A DNA stretch of 64,000 nt from Sycobia sp. Sy_11 (taxonomy: Eukaryota; Arthropoda; Insecta; Hymenoptera; Epichrysomallidae). Positions 51,971 to 63,929 of this stretch are shown piece by piece. The first letter of the stretch is position 1. Each line of letters begins with the position of its first letter. The notes beneath the pieces are model-generated. The model worked only from the letters and a program-made list of their open reading frames with translations, did no database searches and was not told the origin of the DNA. The position numbers were made by a program, and so were the translations under genes. Where the stretch lies: the NCBI GenBank assembly GCA_018907035.1, contig JACCIC010000002.1, positions 8,756,501 to 8,820,500 on the forward strand, written 5' to 3'.

Positions 51971-54787
51971 TATTAAATTACGAAACGTACTAAAATTTTT
52001 TTAAATTTCCAAATCCTCCATCATTCTTATGCCAAAACACATCCTCTAAACAAGACCTTTGTAAAATGTCTTCTTTCGTCACCGACCAATATGGTTCAAC
52101 GGCCTGTCCCTTGTAGCTTTCGATGAAACTTTTTAATACACACAGTTCGAGTTGCATTAGACCGTTAACTACTGGATATTAATTTACGTTAATACGGTTT
52201 TAATTTTACAACATTGACCGCTGTATTACCGAATTTTACATAAAATTTTTAACTTAGTCCAAGAAATCTCAAGGTAATCAAGTCGTGTACCATTTTTGTA
52301 CATCGCTCGTGCATATGCAAGGGAACTAAAGGTTTAAAATATTTTAAAAGTTCCTTTTCATATAGAATATAACCCATCTGTTCTTTTCACAATGTTTTGG
52401 CTTCAAATAATTACAAATAGCATATGAACCAATTAAAGCGTCAATTTTTGATAAAATGATAAATCGAGTTTAATTATTTTATAGGCCTCCGGAAATTTCC
52501 TGTGAATTTTCGCAAACGTCGCCCGATACATTCGTGCTCAGTATATATAAATATAGAAAGAAAGCTTTGTACGAAGCTGTGCATTTCAATCGGCTACGAA
52601 AACATATATTGATCCTCGACTAACTGTATGTTTTATTGACCTATTATTTATGCAGTACACGGTATGAACAATGATCATACGGAAAAAGCTTTTGACTTTA
52701 TGCTATAGCTTTCGACGAATAGATATTTTCTGAAGCATAAAAAATTGAAAGTTTGCAATAAAAAAATTCTGCAACTTTGATTGATCGAACTTCTTCCTTC
52801 TCATATACCTGAACGTTACGATTTATCATTATCTCTTTTCCTCCCTCTCTCTCTCTCTCTCTATCTTTCTAAATCATCCACCTAATTGAGGGACGATTCC
52901 TTCGCAAAGCTCACGATTTATTTCGATCACCTGTTCCTTCGGTTGAACCGACGTATGTGAGTATTCAGTACAATACATTCATACCTAAACCCGCAGGTCT
53001 ATTTTAAAATTTTCATCATAGCAGGCGTCGGGTACGTGATTTCACATTTTCAAAAAATTGAATTAAAATAACGGGCGTGCAAGAGTGCTTTAGGGTATCT
53101 GATATCTCTGAAAAGAAGCGAATCTTTAAGCAATCTTAAAAATTAGAATCTATTAAATTTAATCTTCGTGTCCCATGCGCACGCGGAGAAATTGTGCATT
53201 AAAATGTTGAAAACACCCAAATTGTAACGGTTTGAGTTTATAAACAGTTTACTGTCAAAAGTTATACGCTTAGATACGACAGATCCAGACAGCAACGTTT
53301 ACGCGTCAACTGCGAATAAAAAATTTGTCGTTTTTTCAACGGTCGCCTATTATCGTCTATTGTGAAAAAGAGCCATCGCCCTTCTTGTTAATTGCTACGG
53401 CCTCAGGAGATAACTAAATTCTAGTCAAGATAATTGGCTGATGGTCATTTTGACACAGTGGAAAATGATTCGTAAATTCACATAAAATTACTTTTATCTA
53501 CAGCTTTTCGTACTGAATACAAATATGCCAGTGCATCTAACTATATCTAGAATACTCTCAGTTTATGTTACATGATGAATAATTTCTAATATACTTACAA
53601 GGAATAACTTTAATAGCGTTTTTAATGAAATTTAGAAACAAATATATACAGAGCAGCCTGACGAAACAGCTGTGCAAATGAAGATCTATATATTGTTTGC
53701 AGTAACCAATATCGAGGCTGGAATTAATTGTGCATAAATAATAATACTAAAATTAAAATAAATCGACTTTGTTTTAAAAAGCCTGCTCTTCGCCACCATT
53801 GTATATTTACACTCTGTGCGAAAATCATTCCAAAATTCCTGACCGTCAGAGGCTACAGGGATAAGAGAAAGTGGGGATCAGCGTACACTATTTATCAAAT
53901 TCAAAGAGCGCGAAATACTAGAAGGTCATGTTTATCTTAGATATACTATTAATTAGTTAATAGAGAGGTGTGTAATTTAAGTAATAAGATCGACAGTATC
54001 TGGAATCGCCGTAAGCACGTATCATATATATATACTGATCAGGGGTGGATATATGCGATATACTTTCGGAACGATTTTGAAATCCAGGGAGATCTATCGA
54101 TTGTCCACTGTCGCTTCTCGTGTAAAAATTTGTATGAAATTTCGAATTCTTTTTTTCGTATGGATTGCGACTATATAGAAATATTCTGTATTCTGTATGG
54201 TAAAATCCTGTCCGTGTCGCGCATAAATTTGAAATTAATTTTTTGATTAACTATAACACTTTTACAATTCATCAGTCTTCTGGTGCGATAGACTCGTCAC
54301 CTTGAGATACGTTCCTCTTCCTGGAATTGAAAATTCATCTGTTGCGTCGTCACTTTGGCTTACAGAAAAGAAAAGATTTGAACTAGTAAAGTTTTGACTG
54401 AGAAAAAAGCTTATTTTTGAATGACACCGAAGGGGACAACGTTCAGTTGTAATCACGTTCATAATATAAAATATTTTGAATTGTCAGTCTCATTATTTAC
54501 ATTGCATTCCTTGCACATATAGAAACTTGGATAAATCAGATTACGGGTATAACCTTGGAGGCGAGAGATAATGAAAGATGAAACTACAGGATTTACTTAC
54601 AGACAAAGTTACATAGGTTTCATATAATTGCAATTATTTAGAAAAACATTCCAAAATGAACTGTTTTTTTGACAGCTGTTACATTAGCCTGGTTTTGATT
54701 ACACTAATAATAATATGCCAAAAGAGACAATATTATGGTAAGGGTATTACGGACAGAAATAGTTTAGCTCATTATCGGATTATATTA

Positions 54788-54842
<55 letters not shown>

Positions 54843-54868
54843 GCATAAACAATGCATTTTATATGCAT

Positions 54869-54923
<55 letters not shown>

Positions 54924-55140
54924 TATAATGTATACGTATGATTCTTCGTTACTAAAAGAATTCCAAGATTCTTACGAGCGTTATTACTTTTCGTAGTTTA
55001 TTTTCATTGGAGACACTAAGCTTTTTTCAGTGCCTTAGAAAATTTAGATCAATAAGTTACAAAAGTGGGGTTCATAATTTTCAGTGCCATATTTATTTGA
55101 TTTGCATATTGAATATAAGTGTTTATATGTAAGAATTCAA
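51840..55140. other. Gene B to gene C spacer
   Basis: AT-rich sequence contains (TA)n tracts at 51939-51968, 54796-54837 and 54872-54919 and a (CT)n-like tract near 52842-52865. Short frames at 53728-54246 have no signatures. No additional gene copy was seen. Confidence 0.5.
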
Positions 55141-55194
55141 ATAGTTATCTAAATCTAGAATTTATTAATTTTAGTGAGCCTTCTACGATATAAA
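55141..55194 (+). promoter_or_regulatory. Gene C promoter: array-wide module plus TATA box
   Basis: ATAGTTATCTAAATCTAGAA, TTATTAATTTTAGTGAGCC and then TACGATATAAA match the modules of A and B. TATAAA at 55189-55194 is about 104 bp before the ATG. This supports placing exon 1 of gene C 3 kb upstream of its exon 2. Confidence 0.68.
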
Positions 55195-55292
55195 TGCTTT
55201 ACTCTATGGTCTCTTAAAGTCTTATTTTAGTAGTACCGAGAATAACTTTACTTATTTTTTTTTATAACCTAAAACTATTAATTCATCATAAC

Positions 55293-56770
55293 ATGTCGTA
55301 TTTTAATTTAATCATACTTCTTTTTTGTGTTTTTGCTGCGTATGTCAATTTTGAAGGTATAATTTTAGTTATTTATTTCATCTAATATTTTTCTATAATT
55401 TAGTATATTTATCATAATATTTTAAATAAAATTGAATCGTTATTTAAATAATTAATTAAGTTCCGAAGATCTATGAAGAATTGTTTTCCTATATTCATGA
55501 GTTTTGTAATTTCTAATAAAATATTTTATAATTTAAAAAACTTTCCAATAAATAATATTATGTAAAATATTTAGTTTAACGTAAAAATATTTTAATAATA
55601 ATTTGAACTTTGCAAAAGTTTCGTATAAATTTTATATTATTCAAATTTTCTTAACTCCTTCAAATTTTATTCTATCAATATAAGACTTAAAATTTAAAAA
55701 CAATTTAAAAACAATTATATTAAATTAATGCAAATTATTGTTGGAATTTTTTATTATTTTCTATGCTACCAGGATAGCCACAGTTTTTTTCTTCAAAGTA
55801 ATACATGATTTTTATTTCAATTGATATTAAATATAACTACAAAAAATTAAGATTATCTTTTTATTTTTTTCATTAATATTTTATTTATCCAAAAAATTAG
55901 TTCTCTTATTTTTGCAATAAATAGTTGTAATTCTACTTACAGTAAAATAAACATAAAAAATATTTTATACTTTTTATTTTTATATTTTTTTACTGTAAAA
56001 TATTAACTGAAATGGTGAAATTTTACCAAGTTTTCGCGAATTTTTTTATAATTTTAGCCATATTAAATAGTTTGTTCAGGCCTTTTCATGATTCCAAATA
56101 CCAGTTGCCTCCGAACAAATTCACCAAGGATTAAACTATTTGCAGTGTCGTGTAACGTTTTTTGTAACGAATATTATGACAAATAACGAGCTTGAGTATG
56201 ACAGGGTCTCTTGCTTTTTCATTTAATCTCAATCCCTATTCTGTAAAAATAAATTTGTTACTATATGGGGATCCGCAGTCATATCATTTCTTTTGCTTCA
56301 AAAAATTTCCTCCTCAAAATTACTCTCATTTTCAATCAATTCAATTGAAATATTTTATTGTTAGCGTTTTGATCTGATTTTTTTTTTTTTTTTGTTTTTA
56401 ACAACAGATCGAGCAGGTAAACAAAGTTCTTTTTTTCGCATGACTCGTGTCTGAAAATGCAGCGAATTTTTTTCTTCTTTACGTGGATTATTTTAAAACG
56501 TGCTTCAATCCGACGTTAAACAATTGCCTGTAATAGCGTGCGTTCGGCTGCGATGCTTCTCTTGCGACAACGCGATAAGAAGACCGATGGGAATTTTATT
56601 TAATTTATGATGATCACGGGCCATCAATTACTTCTATTTGCGTATCGTGTTTCTCACGTGCAAAGCTTCCTGTGCCGGCAAACGATTCTTACAAATGTAC
56701 TTATCCCGCATTTGAACACTACTTAATTATGATTAAATTTTTTGTTTAACATCCTATTTTATAATTTATG

Positions 56771-56822
<52 letters not shown>

Positions 56823-59800
56823 TTCAATTGAGAAAAAAAGCATACTAAATTTATTCGATTTAGCTCTCAACTCCGAACACATTTGAAATTCAATATATTA
56901 ATTTTTAGTTCTGTTATCAAATAAGAATACAGTAAATACTTTGTCAGAACCTAACGACTGCTTAAGAAACAATCGCCCTGTTTTGCATAGTCTAAACGGT
57001 AATCCGTATATGTTTATAAAGCAAATCATAATTATTTTTATGATAACTTCTACTGATAAAATCCATTGATTAATTATAAAGAGCATTATGAATAATGTAT
57101 TAAGAATTTTATTTTGAAAATTGAGCTAAGAAACAGAGATCACGCACATCTTTAGATACGAAATTTAAGTGCGTAGTTATACCAATGTATGTTTGATTAT
57201 TTTTTGTATTCCATAACAATCACATGGAAAATCCATTTTGTACAATTTTTTATTATCAAAGGACAGATAAATTATAGACATAGAATACGGCGATTGATAA
57301 TTGTTTTATTTTGATGAAGAAGAATGCACATGTGTATAGAAAATCATTTAAATGAAGATCGTCTACAAAAGATTAAACTTAGTCCAAGTCTTTGGCGAGT
57401 TGGGATATGACTCCTCAAGGCATCATCCCAATTTTCTTAAGATGAAAATAAGATTTGAGAGAAAATTATGTCATTTTTAATTTAATAGATAGAATAATCC
57501 ATAGATGTAAAATTTTGTTTTATTATATTTATAAAATTAGTTTCGATAAGCTGATTGAGATAAGTGATTCGTTGGAACTATTTACGTCCTTGACTTAAAA
57601 TACTTATCGTAATTATGTTGGGAAAACAAATTTTAATTATCAAAAAAAATTTTCGAAGGCCTCGTAAAATCTTCAAAGAACACGTACATATTTAAATTAT
57701 TTTTTCACCGACGATTTTTTGGAAGACGTTTCTTTTTGTTTTTTTTTTAATTGATCAATAATCTAATGACACATTAATTTATTTCTTATAAACGAGTTTA
57801 TTTATTCGATATATTTTCGACGTTATATATTTTATAATAAAAATGCGTGCATTACAGATTACCAGTTAAAATATGTAACTTTAATTGTTAATATTAGAAC
57901 GGATTGACTGAAATTTATGTAAATTTTTTGAACTTGATAGTTTAAGGGGCCTCCGTATTTGCAATAAAAACGGTAACTGAATTAATCAGCACTAATAACT
58001 CAAGTAATTTTACGATATGACATGAACGAGAACATAACGGTAATCCAGACTTTATTCAAATGATGTCTGGGACAATGTCATCTTAGAACAAATAAAATAC
58101 ATAATTTATGAATAATAAATGGAAAAAGGGATAGCGCAATATCAAAAGTATTTATTAGGGAATGCAAAAAGTAGAAGAGAAAGGGAAAATACTACTATAA
58201 AATGAGCAAGTGCAGCGTATAATGTAATCTTTTAATGATCATATTCCGCGTACATTTAAAAACAGCGAGAGATCACTACCTTACGAAAAAAGGGCGCATT
58301 ATATATCGGCCTTAAGTCATTTTGATTACATAATTGAGAACGTGAGGCGTTATCTGCAATTAATTTCGCTCTGCCTGTGTCTACTTTAGTTTCGGCGCTG
58401 ACGGCCGAGAGCCTACTCAGCTCTCAGCAGGCCCGAGATGGAATGCTCCCTTATCAAGTCGCGATCTTGGTCAAAAGAAACGGATCGGACGAACTGGAAC
58501 TGTGGTGCGGTGGCTCGATTCTCGCTGAAAGAATCGTACTGGCCGCGGCGCAATGCTTCGTCGACGAGGACGGCAATCACTTGCCGTTACACTTCGTTGT
58601 CCATGCCGGTACGATCAATGCCTTCGTCCCATTGACTAAGACAATAGGCGTCGATTTCATTTACTTGCCCGCCGGCGGTTCCTATTACTACAACAATCTC
58701 GCAGCACTTGAGGTAAATCGATTTTCATATTTGCTTCAAAGTATCTCTCTCCCTGTCTCTCTTTGTTCCCTTGCGAACGAGCTCTCGGCTACAATGTCAA
58801 TGTTTTTCCTAACATGATGAGTATCTCTTTCCAGCTTGAATCAGAATTAGGCATTTTCCTTAATCATCCGTACATGGATTGGCTCGAATATCCAGAGCCA
58901 GACGAGACATTCTGGGGTTCCGGAGCTCTAGTAAGCGGATACGGATACTACTATAATAACATGTTCCCGAATCAGGTATTCACCAGTATGCTGAATGCAT
59001 CACAGTCAGTTTTGGACGGAGACACGGACAATCTTCTTAGATATACAGCTGTACGAATTTCGCAATCAGAAGATTGCAAAGAAGGACAGATGTACGTAAA
59101 CTTTGACCAACAGTTTTGTGGTCACACATTTTCATCATATCCAGGAGAAAAAGTAGGGATATGCAAGGTAAATACATGATAATAATATATAAGTTGAATG
59201 CAAATAATATTTTTTAAAAGAAAACGTTATGTCATTTAAAGAAATGTAATTCAATGAATTGAAAATTTAACGATATATTGATTCGGGCCACAATGGATTC
59301 TTTCAATACTAAATATCAGATTCTGATAATCTGTAAGTGAAGTAATTGATCATAATCTTAGACTTCTCTCCAAGACAACTATTTAACTTATTTCAGCTTC
59401 ATATTTTGGATTGATATAATATCTGAACATGAAACCCATAGTCTTTCAATGCACTAACGAACACGGGGACTTACGAAAGGCCTGTAAAGTCTGCCAAAAG
59501 GTTTCAAATGACACGATTATGTTCTTCAAAGCTTGGCGGTCGAAAGGTGTCGGTTTTTATGTTCGGCATTACAAATATTCTTCAATCCAAATCATGGAAC
59601 TTGAGCTTGTAGGGTCGTCATTTCAATATTTTTCTGTCTCTAATATTTTTGTATTGCCCGCCTCTCCCCGTATTTTCTGATTCGATTTCAGAAATCATGG
59701 AATTCAGGAATATCTCGCACAGTACAATATCAATGATCTAAAAAAAATTAATACAAAGCTATTTTGAGAAAATCGAAACTTTCTTTTACTGTACGGCAAA

Positions 59801-60299
59801 TCTTTCCAAGCGAAACATTACGTTTTATTAGAAATTAACCATTAAAGCATTTTTCTTTATACAAATGAATTGTTGTTAATTCATGAAATCGTGGTATTGT
59901 TGATCGTAATTACAACTTTAATCGGCAAAGATTTGAGATAGAGCATCTAACAAAATTTGGCACAGATTTGGCACACTCAGTCTGGGCCGGCTTATCTAAA
60001 TCCCGCGATCTCTCCATGCCACGATACCTTGCAAACATATTGAACTATGAGAGCAGAAATAGGCGGCAGTTAACTGATCGTACATTTTTCAATTGCAGTT
60101 GGACGCTGGCAGTCCCCTGGTCGTCGGCAGAAAGGTCGTCGGAGTGGCGAACACCTATAATGCGGACTGCAACGACGTTGAGAAGGGCGGTTTGTATACG
60201 AGCGTCGCGAGCTTTTCACGTTTCGTAGACGGGGTTATCTTCAGCAATCCGATAGAAGGCACTCTCATCTACACGAATCGAGAGCATTATGTGAACTAG
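55293..60299 (+). CDS. Gene C: secreted non-catalytic chymotrypsin-fold serine protease homologue
   Basis: Exons are 55293-55356, 58390-58712, 58835-59167 and 60099-60299 (TAG), giving 306 residues with intron phases 1, 0, 0. The signal peptide probably ends at Ala24, the VSA just before LTAES. S1 motifs are clear: PYQVAI, AAAQC (Gln76 at the His57 position), NNLAAL (Asn124 at Asp102) and LDAGSPLVV (Ala243 at Ser195, Leu241 at oxyanion Gly193). Core cysteines of the three S1 disulfides are kept. The sequon NGS (Asn52) falls in the same loop as NFT in A and B, and exon 3 adds an NAS. The segment replacing IVGG is LLSS, preceded by Glu-Ser with no basic residue. Exons 2-4 are more GC-rich than those of B. 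This is the most diverged copy (exon 2 is 323 nt, exon 3 is 333 nt, intron 2 only 122 bp). Exon 1 lies 3 kb upstream and is assigned by its promoter, length, phase and signal-peptide character. Confidence 0.82.
56773..56820. repeat. (TA)n in gene C intron 1
   Basis: Uninterrupted TA run. Confidence 0.95.
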
Positions 60300-60376
60300 A
60301 TCCTTCGTTCTTTAGAGTCGATAACAAAAAAAAAAAAATGTCTATAGCCCGATAATGAGTATGAATGTTGCTTAAG

Positions 60377-60382
60377 AATAAA
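60377..60382 (+). promoter_or_regulatory. Gene C polyadenylation signal
   Basis: AATAAA lies 78 nt after the gene C stop codon, a typical position for a short 3' UTR. Confidence 0.6.
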
Positions 60383-61751
60383 ATACTGACTAAAACGGTT
60401 GTATGTATTCGTACATGCATAGAACATAAAAAACTGAAATATGTATATCTCTAATTTATACGAGGGTCCTCGTTGTTAATATTTTTAAACATCGTTTCGT
60501 AGACGACGATGCGGTTCTTCGATTTTTACTTTGAAGAAACGAAATCACGCACGAATGTATGGCAAAGTATAAAATAAAAAAAAAAAAAATAAACGTCCAT
60601 ATTTATTAAAGTTTGACAGGAAAGTAATTACCTCGGGATCTACACTAGAATGCTGATTCAAAGGACTGCTGCAGTCAGAGTGGCTTCTCATTTTTATAGA
60701 TTTTCAGAATTCAATGACTGCATAATTGACTGCAGGCCGTAAAACAGTTAATCCAATCCCAGAAATTCTTCTCCATAGATTAAGAACAACTGACTTAATT
60801 AGTCGTATTAAAATCATTATCAATATAAATAGTTTGGAAATACAGATTGTAAATTTCAGAAGCCATCTATAGAATTCATCATTATTACTATAGATATCTA
60901 GTTAATTGAATAAAATTTCGATTCATTTCATGCCTAAAAGAAATTCTAAGGTACATATTTTAGTTTGTCTTTCCATACTGATCGAAACAAGCAATTACTA
61001 ACACTAGAAATTTGATACAGTTTTTCAATTAGGTAAACGAATACTATCAAATCGTTTTATATCAATATTTTCATGAGATACAAATGTAAAAAGAAAACGA
61101 ACAATTGTAATTTTTTAATATAAATTTAAACTATACGTAAGAATTCAGTATGAAGAAGCATTTTTACCGCAATCAAATTAGTTCATTTAACTATATATTT
61201 ATTTCGAAGACTGCAGTTTGTAAATACAATTCAAATATCGAATGGACAATCATTAAATTTTAACAATATCGCCCAAGAAATTCCATTAAAAATATGATTT
61301 TATATATATAAATGGCGAGTAAGGAGAATAAGAAGTGTACATCAGAAATAGACAGGGAGAAATCTTGAAGGCGGGCCTTTGAACGAGGACAATTACTTCC
61401 GCACCGACGGATTGGCCTTGAGACGGAATTTCGGGAAGTATCAAAATGTCAGTCTGGCTTTTATATATCTTCTCCGTTTATAAATGAGCCGCGGCAGCCG
61501 CATCATATATATATATATATGAGATGTAAAAGTAAGTTCTTGTTATCTTTTTTGCCATATAGTAACCCGTATAGTTATGGAAATTATTATGGAGAATTCC
61601 TTTCTTTGGTCATAGAAGAAAACAAACCGATTGTATATTGCTTCATATGATAAGAATTAATATAAGAATTAATATTTATTTACCACTTTCATGTATTTTT
61701 ACGAAAAAAAGAAAATTATTGGATGTATAAGTTTCCAGCGTTTGTCAAAAG

Positions 61752-61976
61752 ATGGCGTCACCAGTGGATCCCGGCCAGAAATGTCAGACCTCGCGTATTA
61801 TATTTGCAGATGGTGTGTCTGTCAATAGATTTGAAGCATTATATTTGAGGATTTTTTTTTCAGTGTCGTTGATTTTATCGAGCAAAATCATGTCAAGTTT
61901 CAAAAGGGGTGATTTTGAAGTCGAAGACAAGGATCTCAGACGCAACTATCGTCATCGGCGACCGCCAGTCGTATAG
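61752..61976 (+). other. ORF with a mariner helix-turn-helix-like phrase
   Basis: The 74-codon frame contains SFKRGDFEVEDKDL near its end, similar to the WF..FK.GDF..EDK.RSGRP region that links the two helix-turn-helix motifs of mariner transposases. The expected Arg-Ser-Gly-Arg-Pro is not present and nothing else of the element is seen. It may be a relic or chance. Confidence 0.22.
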
Positions 61977-62337
61977 AAGATTTCGCCTAAAAAGTCACGG
62001 GCCTGACAATGTAAATAGTGCATCGTGCACCTGGTGAACAACAATTGGCATAGTATTTTTCGAGTATCCATTTCGGTGTATCTTTGCTACGCTCGGGCGT
62101 CAATCCCCCCTAAGCCTGAAAACGCCTCTGCTGTTGTGTTGCACGTAATATTTTCTCATACAAAAGGGAGCTCACTTGGTTGCATGTCTCAAGAAGTGCG
62201 GGAAAAACATTTTGATAACAGCCAACTGAAAATAATTCTTAACCCTTCTTCTATGTAGTGTCCGGACAAAAGACAAAAGACATATTAAGGAGTATTGTGT
62301 ATTGAGAGCAGGGTTATCGATCTGGTGCTCGCTCCGA

Positions 62338-62339
<2 letters not shown>

Positions 62340-62393
<54 letters not shown>
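62340..62393. repeat. (TA)n microsatellite
   Basis: Uninterrupted TA run of about 52 bp. Confidence 0.95.
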
Positions 62394-62398
<5 letters not shown>

Positions 62399-63122
62399 AC
62401 TTTCATTAATGGATATAAAATGAAATCCGCTGGTCTTGAAATAAATATCATATCTCTGCAATCTATTTTAAGCTGATTCAATTTTAACATTAAAGGAGCA
62501 TGGATTTCTTCACTGCGACTTAGATCAATAATTTTTAAACTTATTAAGTTCGAAAAAGTTTTAATATGACACATATATATAATATTAAGTTCTAGTGAAT
62601 ATTTTTATATAAATACTTTTTTTATATTATGAATTTATCTTTTCACTAATCATACTTAAAGTGATCTTACAATTAAAAAATTTGGAATGAATATTTTAAT
62701 ATTTAACAAAACAGATAAGGCAGGTTAACAGATGAATATAGGAGGCGAACCTCCACTAGTATTACATAAGAAAGCAAAATCAACTTAAAATAAAAAGATT
62801 ATTTATAATATATTTCTCAAATACTCTAGAATACGTTTAATATGATAAAACCAAATAATTAAAAACAAAACCAAATGTAGAAAAATTTAAAAATTAACAA
62901 ACTTTAACTAATTGTTATACATTATGTCAAAAAAAAAAATATTCATGTTATTTGAAAATACGGGCCTGTTACGTGCAAAAGCAAGGTCGAGTAGGAGCAA
63001 GCGCCCAGGTCCAAATGTCATAAATTATAGATTTTTCACAAACGCTGATAGTGTAGAAACGTGGATTCGAACATAGCGAATGAAAAATATATCAGTCTAC
63101 GGTGTATTTTTTCTTGATCTCT

Positions 63123-63130
<8 letters not shown>

Positions 63131-63161
<31 letters not shown>
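63131..63161. repeat. (TC)n microsatellite after a C run
   Basis: C8 run followed by a TC run. Confidence 0.95.
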
Positions 63162-63163
<2 letters not shown>

Positions 63164-63392
63164 GGGGGAAAAGAAAGGTTATACTTGTTGAAAAAAGGTT
63201 TCCATAATACTTTTGAAGCTATTCTTTCGTTTGAATGGCAATTTTCCCATCAGAAAGCAGTGTTCTATTATAACGTGAAATTGTTTTTGATCCATTGTTT
63301 TCACAAGCAGGATCGCTCTTAGTACACGACTCATAGACCAATGAAGAAAATGACTTGGTTAGTAAAATGATAATGGTTAGCATCGAAAACGT

Positions 63393-63448
63393 GGCAAATG
63401 GAATAAGACTAACGCCGTCTATGTCTGAGGCCTAGGACTTTTCAGCTC

Positions 63449-63504
<56 letters not shown>

Positions 63505-63738
63505 TATTCGAACTATAGTTTTAAAGTTCACAAAAGATGGTCTGTAAATGATGATGTATTGATTTGATTAATGTTCACCGTTTCAAATATCAAAATTTAT
63601 ACTGGCAATTTTTATTCTTTACCCATCTTTCAATTAATTAAGATTCTTTATGCTCAGAGGAAATTCGCTGAATAAAAGGCGAATGCAATAAAACTAGGGC
63701 CATCTATGTGCGGGGCACGGGACTCTTCAGCCCAAGTG

Positions 63739-63801
<63 letters not shown>
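63393..63801. repeat. Tandem duplication of a unique segment with its (TA)n tract
   Basis: Two copies, about 63393-63502 and 63678-63801, share a non-repetitive leader (AATAAGACTAACGCCGTCTA versus AATAAAACTAGGGCCATCTA; GGACTTTTCAGC versus GGACTCTTCAGC) that runs into a (TA)n tract. They are diverged, so the duplication is not recent, or both belong to an interspersed family. Confidence 0.6.
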
Positions 63802-63802
<1 letters not shown>

Positions 63803-63929
63803 AATATTCGCTCGTATAAATTCACGCTGCCCGTCTGGATTATCCGTAATTCGCAATTCAATAAAAGAGCGTAAATATATAGCGACCTCGGGGCCGTAAG
63901 ATTTAAATAAATCGCATAAGTATACTCAC

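Larger units (their letters stand above)
60390..63390. other. Downstream flank of the array
   Basis: AT-rich sequence contains short unassigned frames, a (TA)n tract at 62340-62393 and a C-run plus (TC)n at 63121-63161. No fourth protease homologue was found. Confidence 0.5.

Noticed and set aside
58377..58389. Use of a start just upstream of gene C exon 2 instead of a distant exon 1
   Set aside because: There is no ATG with a signal peptide there, while a TTTAG acceptor at 58389 gives the right phase to join the exon 1 at 55293, which has the shared promoter.
63062..63080. GGATTCGAAC as a minus-strand tRNA T-loop
   Set aside because: The neighbouring bases do not form a T-stem or any other tRNA arm.
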